Shown: positions 45,601 to 57,402, counted from the first letter of the stretch. The stretch: 64,000 nt of DNA from Tetraselmis striata (GCA_006384855.1 VCJN01002452.1:1-64000), one strand, 5' to 3'. A program made the numbers and translations. Notes: generated by a model from the sequence alone, not told the origin.

Positions 45601-47485
45601 GATTTCTTGGAAACCGAATTCACTTTTGAGGACCTTTGGTTTTGGGGCATATGTGGTGAGCAGTGGTCAGCGGGGCAGCTGACGTTTAATGGAGCAACCC
45701 GCTTGCATAGTTGCATTATTGGCAGATGCAATGCACCCAGAGACCGCTCGAAAAACATGCTGCACATTGAGCAAGACCCTTTGCACATGAGGCACTCGCG
45801 CGTTGCGGAGGTGGCCCGTAGGGTTGGCTGAATTTCAGGACACTCTTATTGTATTTTGGCTTGGGACTCGGCCTTATTCTTTTATCCATCTGTTGTCCGG
45901 ATATAATATGACTAATTGGGGATTCAGGGTTCCCGATTACACCGTCATCCGAGCTAGGGCTTCATTTTTCATCGAGGGCAAAGTCTGAGTTATACATTTT
46001 CCCCGACGATCATTATGACTTGAAAATGAAAGCTTGGGGTTTTATTAGGGATTTCTAGGGCTTACTGCCAACAGGGGCGCCTGAACACTGATCGCCCTCG
46101 CGTGCCGGGGGCATGCTTTATCTCTGACGAGAGCGCGGTGTTGTGGGGGGGCAGGGACACGACGACAAGATCCGCGTGGTGCTGAACAAGGCGGACCAGG
46201 TGGACCAGCAGCAGCTGATGCGCGTGTACGGCGCGCTGATGTGGTCGCTCGGCAAGGTGATCAAGTCGCCCGAGGTGTGCCGCGTCTACATCGGCTCCTT
46301 CAACGCCAGCACGCCCATCCGGGAGGACATCAACCCGACCGGCAAGGGACTCTTCGAGGCGGAGCAGAACGACCTGCTGAGCGACCTGTCGGACATCCCC
46401 GCGCGCAGCTGCGACCGAAAGGTGCCCGCCGCGACGGTCTCCTCATCCCAGGGCCGGCCCCTGCGCCTTGCTGGCCGCACTCGAAAGGGACGCACGCACA
46501 AACGAACACCCCCACATCACTCACCGTGTTGCCATCCATACTTTCGGCGGACAACCCCCGGGCTGTGTGTACTTTCTGGGTTCTACACCTTTATGCCGTG
46601 CAACAGAGTGCTTGGGTCACCACGGAATGGGCCGATGGCGACGATACTTGGATAAGGATGGCGTTGGCTTTAGGGTTAGATTTAGGGTTTCAGAAGTCTG
46701 CTTCCCGGTGCTGCAGACTACTCTTGCTTTGCTGCTGACCGCCGCCAACCATCGCCTTCCCAGGTCAACGAGTTTGTCAAGCGAGTGCGGGCCTGCAGAA
46801 TCCACGTCCTGGTCATGGGCCACCTGCGCAAGCAGCTGCCGACGGTGTTCGGAAAGAAGGCAGCGCAGGTGCCGCCCGACCTCTCCCTCCCCCCCCCCCC
46901 CCCCCCCTCCCCTTCCCGATTTCGATTGTCCACGTGGTGCGCTCGCGCAACGCTTTATCGAGCCTTACCCTCTCTCTCGGCTGGCGAAGTTGCCATTGGC
47001 GCTATGAAGCCAAGTGCCGCCATATGACGAGGCGCGCATATGGGCAAGCATCCATCTATTGGACAAGGCAAACACGGTGCAACATGCAGAACCTCGTCTG
47101 GATGAGTACTTGTTGAGTACTAGTTCCGCGGTCTGACCGTCCCACCACAGGACAAGCTGCTCGGCAATCTGCGGGCGGAGTTTGAGGCCGTGCAGAAAGA
47201 GTACCACCTCCCACCCGGGGACTTCCCTGACCCCGAGCGCTTCCGCAACATCCTGGAGGGCTTCGACATCTCCAGCTTCCCCAAACTCGACAAGAAGATG
47301 GTCAAGACAATCGACGAGGCAAGCGGCCCTCCTCCCTTGACCCGCATCTCCCCCCCCCCCCCACTGCCTGCATGTCCGGCTGATGGGCCGCGCTGAGCCG
47401 TCGTGTGGTCTGTGGTCCGCGCTCACAGGTTCTCAATGTCGACATTCCCGCGCTCGTGAAGCGATTTGACAACCCGTACAACTAG
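42653..47485 (+). CDS. EHD1: EHD family dynamin-like ATPase with N-terminal EH domain (563 aa, 13 exons)
   Basis: Exons: 42653-42713, 43108-43187, 43410-43469, 43702-43867, 43957-44141, 44245-44371, 44600-44760, 45092-45299, 45421-45467, 46155-46421, 46764-46868, 47151-47318 and 47429-47485. All phases close. Residues 1-70 form an EH domain (LYRQWFDIADKDGD, VWSLADSNRRGFLD). After a Lys-rich linker comes the GTPase-fold ATPase domain: GQYSTGKTTFIKHLL is the P-loop, DTPGVLSGEKQR switch II, LNKADQVD the NKxD motif, and IGSFN lies beyond. A helical C-terminal region ends at NPYN. EHD proteins tubulate endosomal membranes during recycling. The N-terminal EH position is that of plant EHDs; animal EHDs have it at the C-terminus. 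The last intron has a GC donor (GAG|GCAAGC). TGTAA lies at 47599-47603. Poly-C follows the donors of introns 2, 3, 4 and 6. A MITE sits in intron 7. Confidence 0.95.
44808..44974. mobile_element. MITE-like element, family 1, best-preserved copy
   Basis: 167 bp with perfect 10-bp inverted ends, GTGCCGGCGC and GCGCCGGCAC. It lies in intron 7 of the EHD gene, about 50 nt after the donor. Internal blocks ('acaagccctcaaaatggggc', 'ttcgtctactataattgac') match the copies at 0.5 and 11.1 kb. Confidence 0.9.
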
Positions 47486-47598
47486 ACCAAAGCACTTAAA
47501 ATTGCAGCACGGCTTGCTGCGGAACCCCAAGGAGGGGGGAGAAAAGGGGTCTCCAAAGTGGCGGTTGTGTTGCACAGGGTAATGGTGTTGCAGCACCG

Positions 47599-47603
47599 TG
47601 TAA
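47599..47603 (+). promoter_or_regulatory. TGTAA poly(A) signal of the EHD gene
   Basis: TGTAA stands 114 nt after the EHD stop codon. This pentamer is the usual poly(A) signal of green algae such as Chlamydomonas. Confidence 0.55.
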
Positions 47604-47938
47604 TTTGCACCGGAATCCTGTGCAGAGGCGATGACAAACCAATGTTCCTGATGAGTGCCAGCCGGCCTTGGGTTGTTGGGCCATTTGATATATCGCTGCA
47701 CATATTTCCACCTCTAAGGTATCCACGCAGCGGCAGGCGGTGTTGACTCCCCGTGTGTTGACTATGTCCCTCTGTCTTACCCTCCGCACTTAGGGCGGTA
47801 CAGGACACCGGTACATGTGGCAGAAAAATCCGTGTGTGTGTGTGGGGGGGGGGGGGGGGGGGGTTTCCGAACATGGCGGAATTTTTCGGAGACGTGGATG
47901 TCTATATATTCCAAACAATCGCGTGCTCCGAAACCAGT

Positions 47939-48092
47939 GAGACAGTCTCCACCCTTATGAGTGGAGGTGTGCGCAATCAGACGAGAGGCAAAGAGGGTGG
48001 TTGTCACAACGTTGCAACAATGGCGTTTCACTAATTCACCCTCTTTGCCTTTCGTCTGATTGCATGCCTCCATTCTCGGTGGAGGCTGTCTC
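47939..48092. mobile_element. Fold-back (MITE-like) element with about 60-bp inverted repeats
   Basis: The left arm GAGACAG..CTCCACC..GGAGG..GCAATCAGACGA..GGCAAAGAGGGTG pairs with the right arm CACCCTCTTTGCC..TCGTCTGATTGC..CCTCC..GGTGGAG..CTGTCTC. The loop is about 40 bp. Each arm also holds a smaller internal hairpin (CTCCACC/GGAGG). No coding capacity. Confidence 0.85.
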
Positions 48093-49179
48093 AGTATACC
48101 GCATCATCCCTACGGCATATGGCTTATTGCGCCGCGACAGTGTAGCGGCACAGGCGCCATCACCAGCCAGACGCCATGCATGAGTACATATATATCATTC
48201 AGGCATGCGATGGATGATTTGATGATTATCATACGTAATATTACTAGTGGGATTGCGCTGATGTGCCTTGCTGTGAATGCGGAGCACCAAGCGGGAGCCA
48301 GTAGTAGCCCAGTGCTGCGGAATATTTAGTAATAGTATGTACACATATATGTATATATACATGTACATACATATGTATATATACATACATACATATGTCA
48401 GCAGCAGTAGCAGTGGTGGAGCAGATATTGCAAGTCCTCCGCGAGCATGAATTAAGTCAATGTAGAAATACTGGATTATCTGCGCAGCTTATAATCCAGT
48501 AGTGCATTTGCTGCCGCGCTGCTGTGCAGCACCACAACATCATAGAACAACAGTCGTAGTTGTACTGGCGCGAGGGCAATAAATTCCCGCCGCTGGCGGC
48601 TGCCAGCAACATGCATTAGAAACAATATGAAAAACGATATTGATCTAATGATATTCGGATTTTACTATAGCCCGCCATTATGTTATTGATCATTCTAATG
48701 AGACTTGCTCACTGCTCACGCCTGACGGGGAGACACACCTGGTTTGCTAGATCGGGCAGTATATGCTGCCCCGGATTCGATGTGAGGGTGGACCGAGGGG
48801 GGGGTGGGGGGGGGGGGGGGGGGGGGGGGGGGAGCTTTATATTCCGCAGCAAGCACACAGGAAACCGAAGGAACGTTGTTATTCGAACTCAATACTCGTT
48901 AACAAGTAAGCACCAGACGTCCGCATATACTATGTTCTGAATGTAGTGACTGCATTAAGAACGTCGAATGGGAATACATAGGAGTCCCATTGCGGTATGC
49001 TTGTAATAAATGATTACTATACTGTGCGGTAAAACCTTTGTATATTACAATGTATAGATAGGGAAATTGTAGTGCTCATCGACGTCAAGCTGCCAGATAT
49101 AAGACGACAGATTCCGAGGCAAACCAAAGTACCATACATACTGTAATAGGACTACGAATGCTTCTTTCATTGTTTTAGC

Positions 49180-51590
49180 GGTATGTGTAGCGAGCATCAT
49201 GGCCCTGTTTCAGATCGAAGGACGCTGCTGAGCAACGTCAGCGCCTCAGCACGTGGTGGCGACGACGTTGAGTGGTTTCGGAGCAGCGCATGTTATGATA
49301 ACAACTACAGCAATATCTCCTCAGCGCGGAGTCGGCGGAGCCGGAGATGATGCCAAACTGCTAGATAGTCGAGTCCGGCATATTGCGGAGCTCTCAAAGC
49401 ACACGATTGTGGGAAGTTATTCCCGTATGTTGCATGCAGCATGTATAGCCCTCTCACGCTGTGACCTTGTGTGCGTTCTGGCTTCATGACGAGACAGTAC
49501 TAAATTAATTAAAAATACGCTAAAATTATTATGACATTGGCAGTGCAGCGCGCCGCATCAGCGCGTCAGCACGCCGAGGATGACGCTTTGATGCGGGACA
49601 ATTATAAAGTGGTTTCGAATGATAAGCAGCGTGCTTCCTTCGAAGGACGCCGCTGCTGAGCGTCAGCGCCTCGGCACGCGGTGATGATGACATTGAGTGG
49701 TTTCGGAGCAGCGCGTATTATGATCAGAACTACAGCAATATCTGCACAGCGCGAAGCCCGCCCGGCTTAGCCGGAGGTGACACCAAACTGCTAGATAGCA
49801 GAGTCCGGCATATTGCGGAGCTCGGCAAAGCACACGAATGAGGGAAGTTATTCCCGCATATCGCATGCAGCATGTATAGCCCTCTCACGCCGTGACACTG
49901 TGTGCGTTCTGGCTTCATGACGAGACAGTACTAAATTAATTAAAAATACGCTAAAATTAGTATGACATTGGCAGTGCAGCGCGCCGCATCAGCGCGTCAG
50001 CACGCCGAGGATGACGCTTTGATGCGGGACAATTATAAAGTGGTTCCGAATAATAAGCAGCGTGCTTCCTTCGAAGGACGCCGCTGCTGAGCGACGTCAG
50101 CGCCTCGGCACGCGGTGATGACGACATTGAGTGGTTTCGGAGCAGTTCATACTATGATCAGAACTACAGCAATATCTGCACAGCGCGAAGCCCGCCCGGC
50201 TTAGCCGGAGGTGACACCAAACTGCTACATAGCAGAGTCCGGCATATTGCGGAGCTCGGCAAAGCACACGAATGTGGGAAGTTATTCCCGCATATCGCAT
50301 GCAGCATGTATAGCCCTCTCACGCCGTGACATTGTGTGCGTTCTGGCTTCATGACGAGAAAGTATAAATTAATTAATAAAACGCTAATATTAACGACATT
50401 GTCAGTGCCGCGCGCCGCATCAGCGAGTCAGCACGCCGAGGATGACGCTTTGATGCGGAAGAATTATAAAGTGGTTTCGAATAATAAACAGCGTGCTTCC
50501 TTCGAAGGACGCTGCTGCCACTGAATGAGCAACGTCAGCGCCTCAGCACGTGGTGGCGATGACGTTGAGTGGTTTCGGAGCAGCGCATGCTATGATAACA
50601 ACTACAGCAATATCTCCACAGCGCGGAGCTGGCGGAGCCGGAGGTGACGCCAACCTGCTAGATAGCAGAGTCCGGCATATTGCGGAGCTCAGCAAAGCAC
50701 ACGAATGTGGGAAGTTATTCCCGCATGTTGCATGAAGCATGTATAGCCCCCGCACGCTGCGACCTTGTGTGCGTTCTGGCTTCATGACGAGACAGTATAA
50801 ATGAAATATTCAGACGCTAATATTAACGACATTGGCGGTGCCGCGCGCCGCATGAGCGAGTCAGCACGCCGGACATACATGACGTTTTGATGCGGATCAA
50901 TATAAAATGGTGTCGTATAATAAGCAGCGTGCTTCCTTCGAAGGAAGCTGCTGATGAGCAACGTCAGCGCCTCAGCACGCGGCGACGATGACGTTGAGTG
51001 GTTTCGGAGCAGCGCATGTTACGATCAGAACTATAGCAATATCTGTACAGCGCGGAGTCGGCGGAGCCGGAGATGATGCCAAACTGCTAGATAGTCGAGT
51101 CCGGCATATTCCGGAGCTCAGCAAAGCACACGAATGTGGGAAGTTATTCCCGCATGTTGCATGTTGCATGTAAAGCCCTTTCACGCTGCGAACTTGTGTG
51201 CGTTCTGGCTTCATGACGAGACAGTAATAAATAGATTAATTAATAAGACGATAATATTAATTATGATAACGACATTGGCGGTGCCGCACGCCGCATCAGC
51301 GAGTCAGCACGCTGATGATGACGCTTTGATGCGGAATACGTATAAAGTGGTTTCATATAAGCAGCAGTGCTTCCTTCGATGGACTCAACATGCGGTGACG
51401 ATGAAGGACGCTGCTGGTGAGCAACGTCAGCGCCTGAGCACGCGGTGACAACGACGTTGGGTGGTTTCGGAGCAGCGCATGTTATGATCAGAACTACAGC
51501 AATATCTGCACAGCGCGGAGCCGGAGGAGCCGGAGGTGACGCCAAACTGCGAGATAGCAGAGTCCGGCATATTGCGGAGCATATACGCGG
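49180..51590. repeat. Satellite array B, about 430-bp unit, six copies
   Basis: The landmark 'gtggtttcggagcag' recurs at about 49.27, 49.70, 50.13, 50.57, 51.00 and 51.46 kb, giving spacings of about 425-464 bp. Each unit also has 'cagcgcctcagcac', 'gagtccggcatatt', 'gcgttctggcttcatgacga' and 'gcgccgcatcagcg'. It is unrelated to satellite A. Frames of 60-80 codons recur on both strands because the units are similar; none has motif support. Confidence 0.92.
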
Positions 51591-52314
51591 ACCGACGAGC
51601 GCAGGCGGCGGATAATTAGTCGCTATATGCGACGACTACTCCGACAAAACAGAGCCCATCATATTGCGCTGGTAGTTGGAATAAAATATATGAATATGTC
51701 TTATCGCATGCACATGAATGCACAAGGTGCGACTTTTAGGTTGAAATACGAAACAAGATTGCGCAGCTAATAGTCAGAGAATATCCATATCATGTCCGAC
51801 ATCTCACAGGTAAACTTTACTGCGTTCATCATAGCTGCCTATACTCATCCTGAGGCAAAAATATCATAATGGCATTGTCAGCGCGCACATATTGCTGCTA
51901 TCCTTGAAAATGACATGCGCTCGGGCGCGGATGGCAACCACCTGCTCTCGGCGCCTTCTTGCTTAGCTAAGACACACACAGCAGCCTAAACAATTCTTGC
52001 AGCAGCAGCTTAGTTATGGTACCCTCAGGCCTCAGCATTCGCCGTATAGTAATAAGGCATTATTCATGTGACACTACGTAGCCGCATCTCATAGTCGCAC
52101 CTGCGTATATGGTAGATGCATCCCTAATTCGACGGTAGTGTGTATAATATGTCGTATAAACTTATTGGTTTGGCGCCAATGACGATGGTTTCGGAGCCAC
52201 GTATGCTACCAAAATATATCGACACCCGTATTGTACAGGCGCTATAAAGAGCGGGCTGCCATAGTGCCATAGTGGTAGAACAACCAGCAGCGCACAGCAG
52301 CCGATTAACACACG

Positions 52315-52339
52315 CGCACACACACACACACACATTCCG

Positions 52340-52383
<44 letters not shown>
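52315..52383. repeat. Back-to-back (CA)n and (TG)n microsatellites
   Basis: (CA)n at about 52315-52334 is followed after a few bases by (TG)n to 52383, making a palindromic simple repeat, and then by a poly-C run. Confidence 0.9.
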
Positions 52384-52387
<4 letters not shown>

Positions 52388-52976
52388 ATCCCCCCCCCCC
52401 CCCCCCCTCCCAAGTGGCTTAACCATGTATATGATATGCTTGCTTCGTTCCATATAGTGAAGTGAGGAACGAAGAGGCCACTTGCGCACCCGCCACGCGC
52501 CTCGCCCTTTCTGTGTTGGATGCAGTGCTTTTGCAATTACATGCCCTACTGAAACACATGCGGCAGTGGCCACTGTAGTACACAAAGCACTGGTATATTG
52601 CTCTTCATGACAATCATATATGATATCGATAAAGTCGGACCTCCCCAAGCACGAACGATACATTCCTTGCTGTGGTGGCCAGCTTGATGGCGTTGGATGA
52701 ATGCTGACTAATGAAATATATTATAAATGCGCGTGCACATGACAAAAATGCATCCGTCACGCAGCAGATACGTTCGAAGGTGCCTGCATAGATGTGCAAT
52801 AGCCATTTTATTGGAGTCTTACTGCAGCATAAGTATACACCCCCCCCCCCCCCCCCCTGTCCTGTAATAAAACATGGGAAAGTAGTGGTTGAATGGCCAC
52901 TGGAAATGTCACCGTAACAATGATTATGCCACCTCCTACAAAGCTCTGACGGCCGCCAGATGAACCTTGCGGTTTA

Positions 52977-52981
52977 TTACA
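52977..52981 (-). promoter_or_regulatory. TGTAA poly(A) signal of the PG-repeat gene
   Basis: On the minus strand TGTAA lies about 86 nt after the stop codon. A second TGTAA is at 53001-53005. Confidence 0.5.
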
Positions 52982-53066
52982 GCGCAAAATCACAGCAGTA
53001 TTACAGCAGCCGCCTTCCTGGCGCGCACAGCGCGCAACAAGGGGGCAGCTGCGCGCCTTATTCACA

Positions 53067-53906
53067 TCATCGCCGGCTGCGCAGGCTGCTGTCCAACTGC
53101 ATGGACCTGGAGTTTGGGCCCCCGAAGTGACCCTGCCCCTGCATCGACGTGCCGCCCGAGCCGCTCTTCAGGTCGCTTCGGATCGCAGTGAACAGATGCA
53201 GCCCGTCGGCGCTCACAGGCTTGCGCAGCCTGCCCAAGTCCATGCTCTGTGACATCCCTTGGCTGCAACGCTGCCGCACTCCAGCCCTATGGCACACATC
53301 CCAGCGCAGCCCAAGTCAGTCACTATGGGTGCCGAGGGCAATTCAAAAGTCCAGAGGGGCAACTCCCCTCTTGAGGTGTGGAGAGGGCCAAGGGGTGCGG
53401 GCAATGGAGAGGGCCCCCACCTGGCCGCCTGCGCTGGCACCACCCAGTTGTTGCCGTCCCACACCTTGCCTGCCCCGCCCGCCGGGGCGCTGCCAGTGCC
53501 GCGCAGGGTGCGCGCGTCCGCTGAGCGCGCGAGCGGCAGCGGCTCCATCTTGGCGGTCGAGCTTGCAAAGGAGGCCTTCAAGCGGCGCGGCGACGCGCAC
53601 ACCTGCCCAAAGAGCGACGAGGGCGAGCCGTCCAACACCGTGCGCACATCGTACTGCAGGTCCTTTTGGTTGCGCCGCGGCATCACGGCGCGCGACTGCC
53701 CGTACCTGACGGTGCATTGCCTGTCTCGTCAGGTGGCAAAACGCGGCGGCGGCAATATGGGGGCAGGAGAGGATGTAGACGGCGCCGCAGCAATAGCTGG
53801 TCATGCTAGACAAATGCACAAAGTGTATGTGTTCATTGTTTATATACACACATTGTTTATATACACACATTGTTTATATACATACTGTCTTTTATCAGAA
53901 TGATCA

Positions 53907-53965
<59 letters not shown>

Positions 53966-55665
53966 GTTCCACAGCGTACTTGCCGGGAAGATAGGCGTAC
54001 ATTTCAAATCCACATCCATGATGCATTCGTGTAGTATGATTGTATGTACAGGAAGTAGAAAATTGTTCTGCCGACATAAAGTATCATGGGTGTTGACACG
54101 CTCAGTTCAAATACGCCGTAGTTTACAACATCGTCCCCCTTCTCAATTTCCGTGGGTTAGCCTCCGCGCTTTGCATAGGGGCAATTATTCTTGGATCCTT
54201 GGGTCTGTACGCACAAAAAGTACGCCTATATGCCGATTACGTACGCTGTGTCTGCGATTGGGAGGGGGGGGGGGGCTGGATTGCACTGCGGCATGGCCAG
54301 CGCGGCATGCATGTGACTCAGAGCCTCCCGCCGCGGAAATGAGGCCGCACCTCCACAGGGACGGATCGGTGACTCGAGCACTGCGGCTCACGGTCGCCCC
54401 TTTCCTGTGCCATTCCTGCCGCGGCCAGAGGTTGCGAGTCAACAGGTAGCGCACTACCCTAGCGGTGGGAATTTACCCTAGGGAGGGGGAAGAGCGGGGT
54501 GCAACTCTGGCAGAGGGGCGGGTTGGTACCCAAGCAGAGGGCTGTGCGCCCAGTAGGCATGCGGCGCCAGCTCACCTTTTTGTCCAGGTCCAGGTTGGCA
54601 TTGGAAGTGTCCGGGATTTCAACTGGGGGCGGGTACTTGCGCATCGGGGCGTGGAAGGAGGAGGTGCCCTGATGGTCGGCTGATGATGCCGAGGTTGCAC
54701 ACAGCCACAGGGCCACTTTATCCTCTGTGGCCATTGCTTAAGGTCACCGCTGACACGTGCACGAGGACACGTAGACCCGGATGGGGTAAATTGGAAACAG
54801 GGAGATCGTTCGCACCTTTCGGGGCGCCTGAATCGGAGTGATGGTAGGCGCCAGGTCCCAGGTTGGCGCTGTATGGAGGAACCTGTTGTCGCAGCGGGGG
54901 GAGGGGCGCTGCAGCACTTGGCACACGGATGGCAGTGGCCAGACGATGGGGGGCGGGGGCGCGGCAGAGGGGGTGAAAGCAAGCGCCGGCGGGCAGCATT
55001 GGGTTAGAGCGCCGCACATTCTTCAGGAAGCGCGGGTCTCCAGCCTGCATGCTCAGCTTGCTGACCCATCGCTTATCCTCTGAGGACATCACATGATAGC
55101 GCTGCGGTGATGCCGCAGCAGTCGCGGCGAGGTCGGGGACGTCGTAGTACACATCTGCAGGAGCGGCAGTACACAGGGGTGATTACGCCGGGCGGATGGG
55201 TGATCGTTTATGAATATGTTACAGGGAAAGCGAAGGAGAAGAGGAGGTGGTTGGGTGGGATGCCGCTGCACAGCTGCTATGGCTGCCCGGCACGGAGCGC
55301 GGGGACTGTCAGCGCGAATTTCCATGTCAGTGCCCAGGCAAACGGATAGGGCGGTGGGCGCCGCCCTACCTGTCTGATGCGGGTAGTTGGGATACTTCAA
55401 CACCCGCTCCTCTTGGGACCTATACAGCGGCTTAATCCATGCCTGCGCCATGCAGTCAGTGACTCAGATGCCCGAAACAGACATGATGCAGCTCCCGACC
55501 TGGGCACCACGCATTTCCAATACCACGGCCAGCAAGTGGCGGTACTAAGGGCGACGAAATCTGCAGAGGTGTCGCAGCGCCTCTGCCGTGCCTCACCTTT
55601 CTATCTTCCTCCCACGAGCTGAAATTCTGGACATTGATGAATTCCGTCTTGTAGGTGAGAACCAT
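53067..55665 (-). CDS. Cilium-associated PG-repeat (STPG/SHIPPO-like) protein (337 aa, six exons)
   Basis: Exons 55665-55597, 55442-55370, 55154-54816, 54679-54576, 53653-53421 and 53262-53067 total 1017 nt and close in frame. The start is an ATG in good context (gccATGG). The protein is Pro/Ser-rich and low in hydrophobic segments. It carries a PPYSANLGPGAYHH motif, which matches the Pro-Gly-Pro-x-Tyr repeat of sperm-tail PG-rich (SHIPPO/STPG) proteins that bind the lumen or surface of axonemal microtubules. Short conserved-looking stretches flank it (YKTEFINVQNFSSWEEDRK, DPRFLKNVRRSNPM, SSFHAPMRKYPPPV, KVWDGNNWVVPAQ). Only one clear PG repeat is seen, so the call is an inference and the exact orthologue is unknown. 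The intron between exons 4 and 5 holds a TG microsatellite and a dispersed repeat. Confidence 0.68.
53911..53962. repeat. (TG)n microsatellite
   Basis: About 26 TG units in an intron of the PG-repeat gene, preceded by three 'acacattgtttatat' units (about 53845-53880). Confidence 0.9.
53970..54250 (+). repeat. Dispersed repeat, family 4, copy 2
   Basis: Partner of 19165-19470, same orientation, lying in an intron of the PG-repeat gene. Confidence 0.75.
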
Positions 55666-56404
55666 GGCGCTGATGCTTGGCGGGGAGCGCACTCCCACTC
55701 AACCAGCGACGACTCAAAATGCTGCCGTCAACGCGTGGGGAAAGGGCGGAACACGCGCATTACATATCATCGATTTGATGGAGCTCGCCCCCCCCCCCCC
55801 CCCCCCCCCCCCCCTCCCCCCCGGCTCCGACCCGTGCCATGCCCCTTTCTTTCGGTCACAGGCGCAGACATCCTTACGGCTTCCCTGACCGAAGCGCCCC
55901 TCAAACAAGCTCCACCGTAACAACTACCGACCCAATGATGGTTTTCAGCCTTGGCACGAGCAAGGCTGACCCAAAACCATCCAGGTGTTGTGCGTGCAGC
56001 GGCTGTGAAACGGCGCGACCTGGACACTTCCCGCCACCGCCGCACGGAAGCTGAACGAGTAAAACTACGCTGTGTACAGGAGTCCCCTCCGCCCCCGCCC
56101 CCCCCCCCCCCCCCCCCCCGGGCACAGACCTACCTTGTTCGCCTTCACACATCTACTTGCAAAATGACTGGCGCAGGGGGTTCTCCGTGCTAACGGCTCC
56201 AAAAAGTACTGGCGAAGGCATGACGTATTTCCCCTTATTCTTGTGTGTGGCCACTGGTGTGGCGGTGAGTCGGTGGTAGACCGGTGGAGCTGATGTCTAT
56301 CGTCGCGCATGTGTGCCGACCGCATGTGGCCGTTTTTCCCGCCCCCGCAATAGGACTCGTCGCACCATAACAACAGTGAAATAGCCACTTACCGTACCTG
56401 TTCC

Positions 56405-56448
56405 TGTGTTTTCTAATTCTGGGGAACTGTCCTTTTTGTAATTCACAC
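56405..56448 (+). repeat. Double-hairpin element, family 2, right-end fragment
   Basis: 'gtgttttctaattctgggga' through 'ctttttgtaattcacacc' matches the right half of the copies at 33.7 and 42.0 kb. The hairpins are absent. acctgttcctgtg stands on both sides. Confidence 0.65.
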
Positions 56449-56871
56449 CTGTTCCTGTGCCGCGCGCGCGTTCGCGCGGCTGCTGCTTACTACTTACAGT
56501 AATCCTTAATATATTATATATTAAGTACAAGGATTTTGTGGCTAAAATTTTGCAGCAATTAAATAGTAGTAGTCGCTAATGCTGGAGTGGGCGTTTCCTG
56601 GCTTTCCCTTTATTTCGGGCGGCGGTGTCATTTCCAGCTATACAGGTAACCCATGAAAATAATATAGTGATGCATATGGTTATCTCGTACATGTACGCAG
56701 TACGCGTTTGCTCCCCTGCTTTATATGCTGCGAGGACAACCTCCTCAAGCATTATGCATTAAATACTGCTGGCTAAAACAAACGCTCGTAACGAACGCAG
56801 CAGCGGCCCCGAGCCCGATGACCTGCTCGCATCCTCCGCCGCAGCCACGGCCGTGCGTCGCGCCTTGCACC

Positions 56872-57045
56872 TCACCAGGTGTTGTCAACCTCCGCTCTGC
56901 CGCCCATCTGTTCCTCCCAGGACCCGAGCTCCGACGGCTCGGCAAACAGCGGCACGGCTGAGGCTCCGCGATTGCTGTTCCGCCTGCGGGAGCTGCTGCC
57001 CTGACCAACCGGGTTGACCTGAGCAGCAGCATTCACTTGGCGCAT
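56872..57045 (-). CDS. Possible small protein or first exon, unrecognised
   Basis: From the ATG at 57045 a 57-codon frame reads MRQVNAAAQVNPVGQG and on to PLFAEPSELGSWEEQ. A GTGAGG donor overlaps the stop, so it may be a first exon. Composition and GC-rich codons look coding. No downstream exon or family was found. It is divergent from WNK. Confidence 0.3.
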   Translation of the reverse strand: MRQVNAAAQVNPVGQGSSSRRRNSNRGASAVPLFAEPSELGSWEEQMGGRAEVDNTW

Positions 57046-57402
57046 GGGTACCGCCGGATAACGCAACAAGCACGGAGTACTAAAAATAAACCACAAAGTA
57101 CTACGTTCACGACATTGCGCTCGCCCCCGGCCTGCCCGGATTCCCCGCTCTGCCCCCGCCCCACACGCCCAGGCGACCTACGGTCTGCCATTGTGGGGCG
57201 GCCAGCAGCCCGCTTGCCGCAGGACAGGCGGCGGTGATGGCCTGCCGCTGCCAGCGGTCGCCCCTCGCTCCAAGAGAATCGTAGCGCCCGGACGCCGTGA
57301 GGCCTGCGCGCGCGGCGCTCGCCCCGCTAGGCTCCAGCCGGCCGGGGTGCCCGCCTCCCTCTCGGCTCCGCCACGGCCGCGTTGCGTCGGGGAAGCGACA
57401 TC

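Larger units (their letters stand above)
47486..53066. other. Gene-free region with a fold-back element, satellite array and microsatellites
   Basis: About 5.6 kb between convergent EHD and PG-repeat genes. It holds the EHD 3' flank, a fold-back element, AT-rich simple repeats near 48335-48400, a run of more than 30 G (48797-48832), satellite array B and (CA)/(TG) runs near 52315-52383. The remainder (48400-49170 and 51600-52960) shows nothing recognisable. Confidence 0.6.
55666..57402. promoter_or_regulatory. Divergent upstream region of the PG-repeat (-) and WNK (+) genes
   Basis: About 1.7 kb. It contains poly-C runs near 55790-55814 and 56098-56119, a fragment of the double-hairpin element (56405-56448) flanked on both sides by acctgttcctgtg, and a short minus-strand frame (56872-57045). 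No core promoter motif assigned. Confidence 0.45.

Noticed and set aside
49253..51545. Recurrent 60-80-codon frames on both strands of satellite B
   Set aside because: They recur only because the units are similar. No start context, motif or splice partner favours coding.
52272..52536. THTHTHT/CVCVCV frames near 52.3 kb and 53.9 kb
   Set aside because: Products of CA/TG microsatellites.
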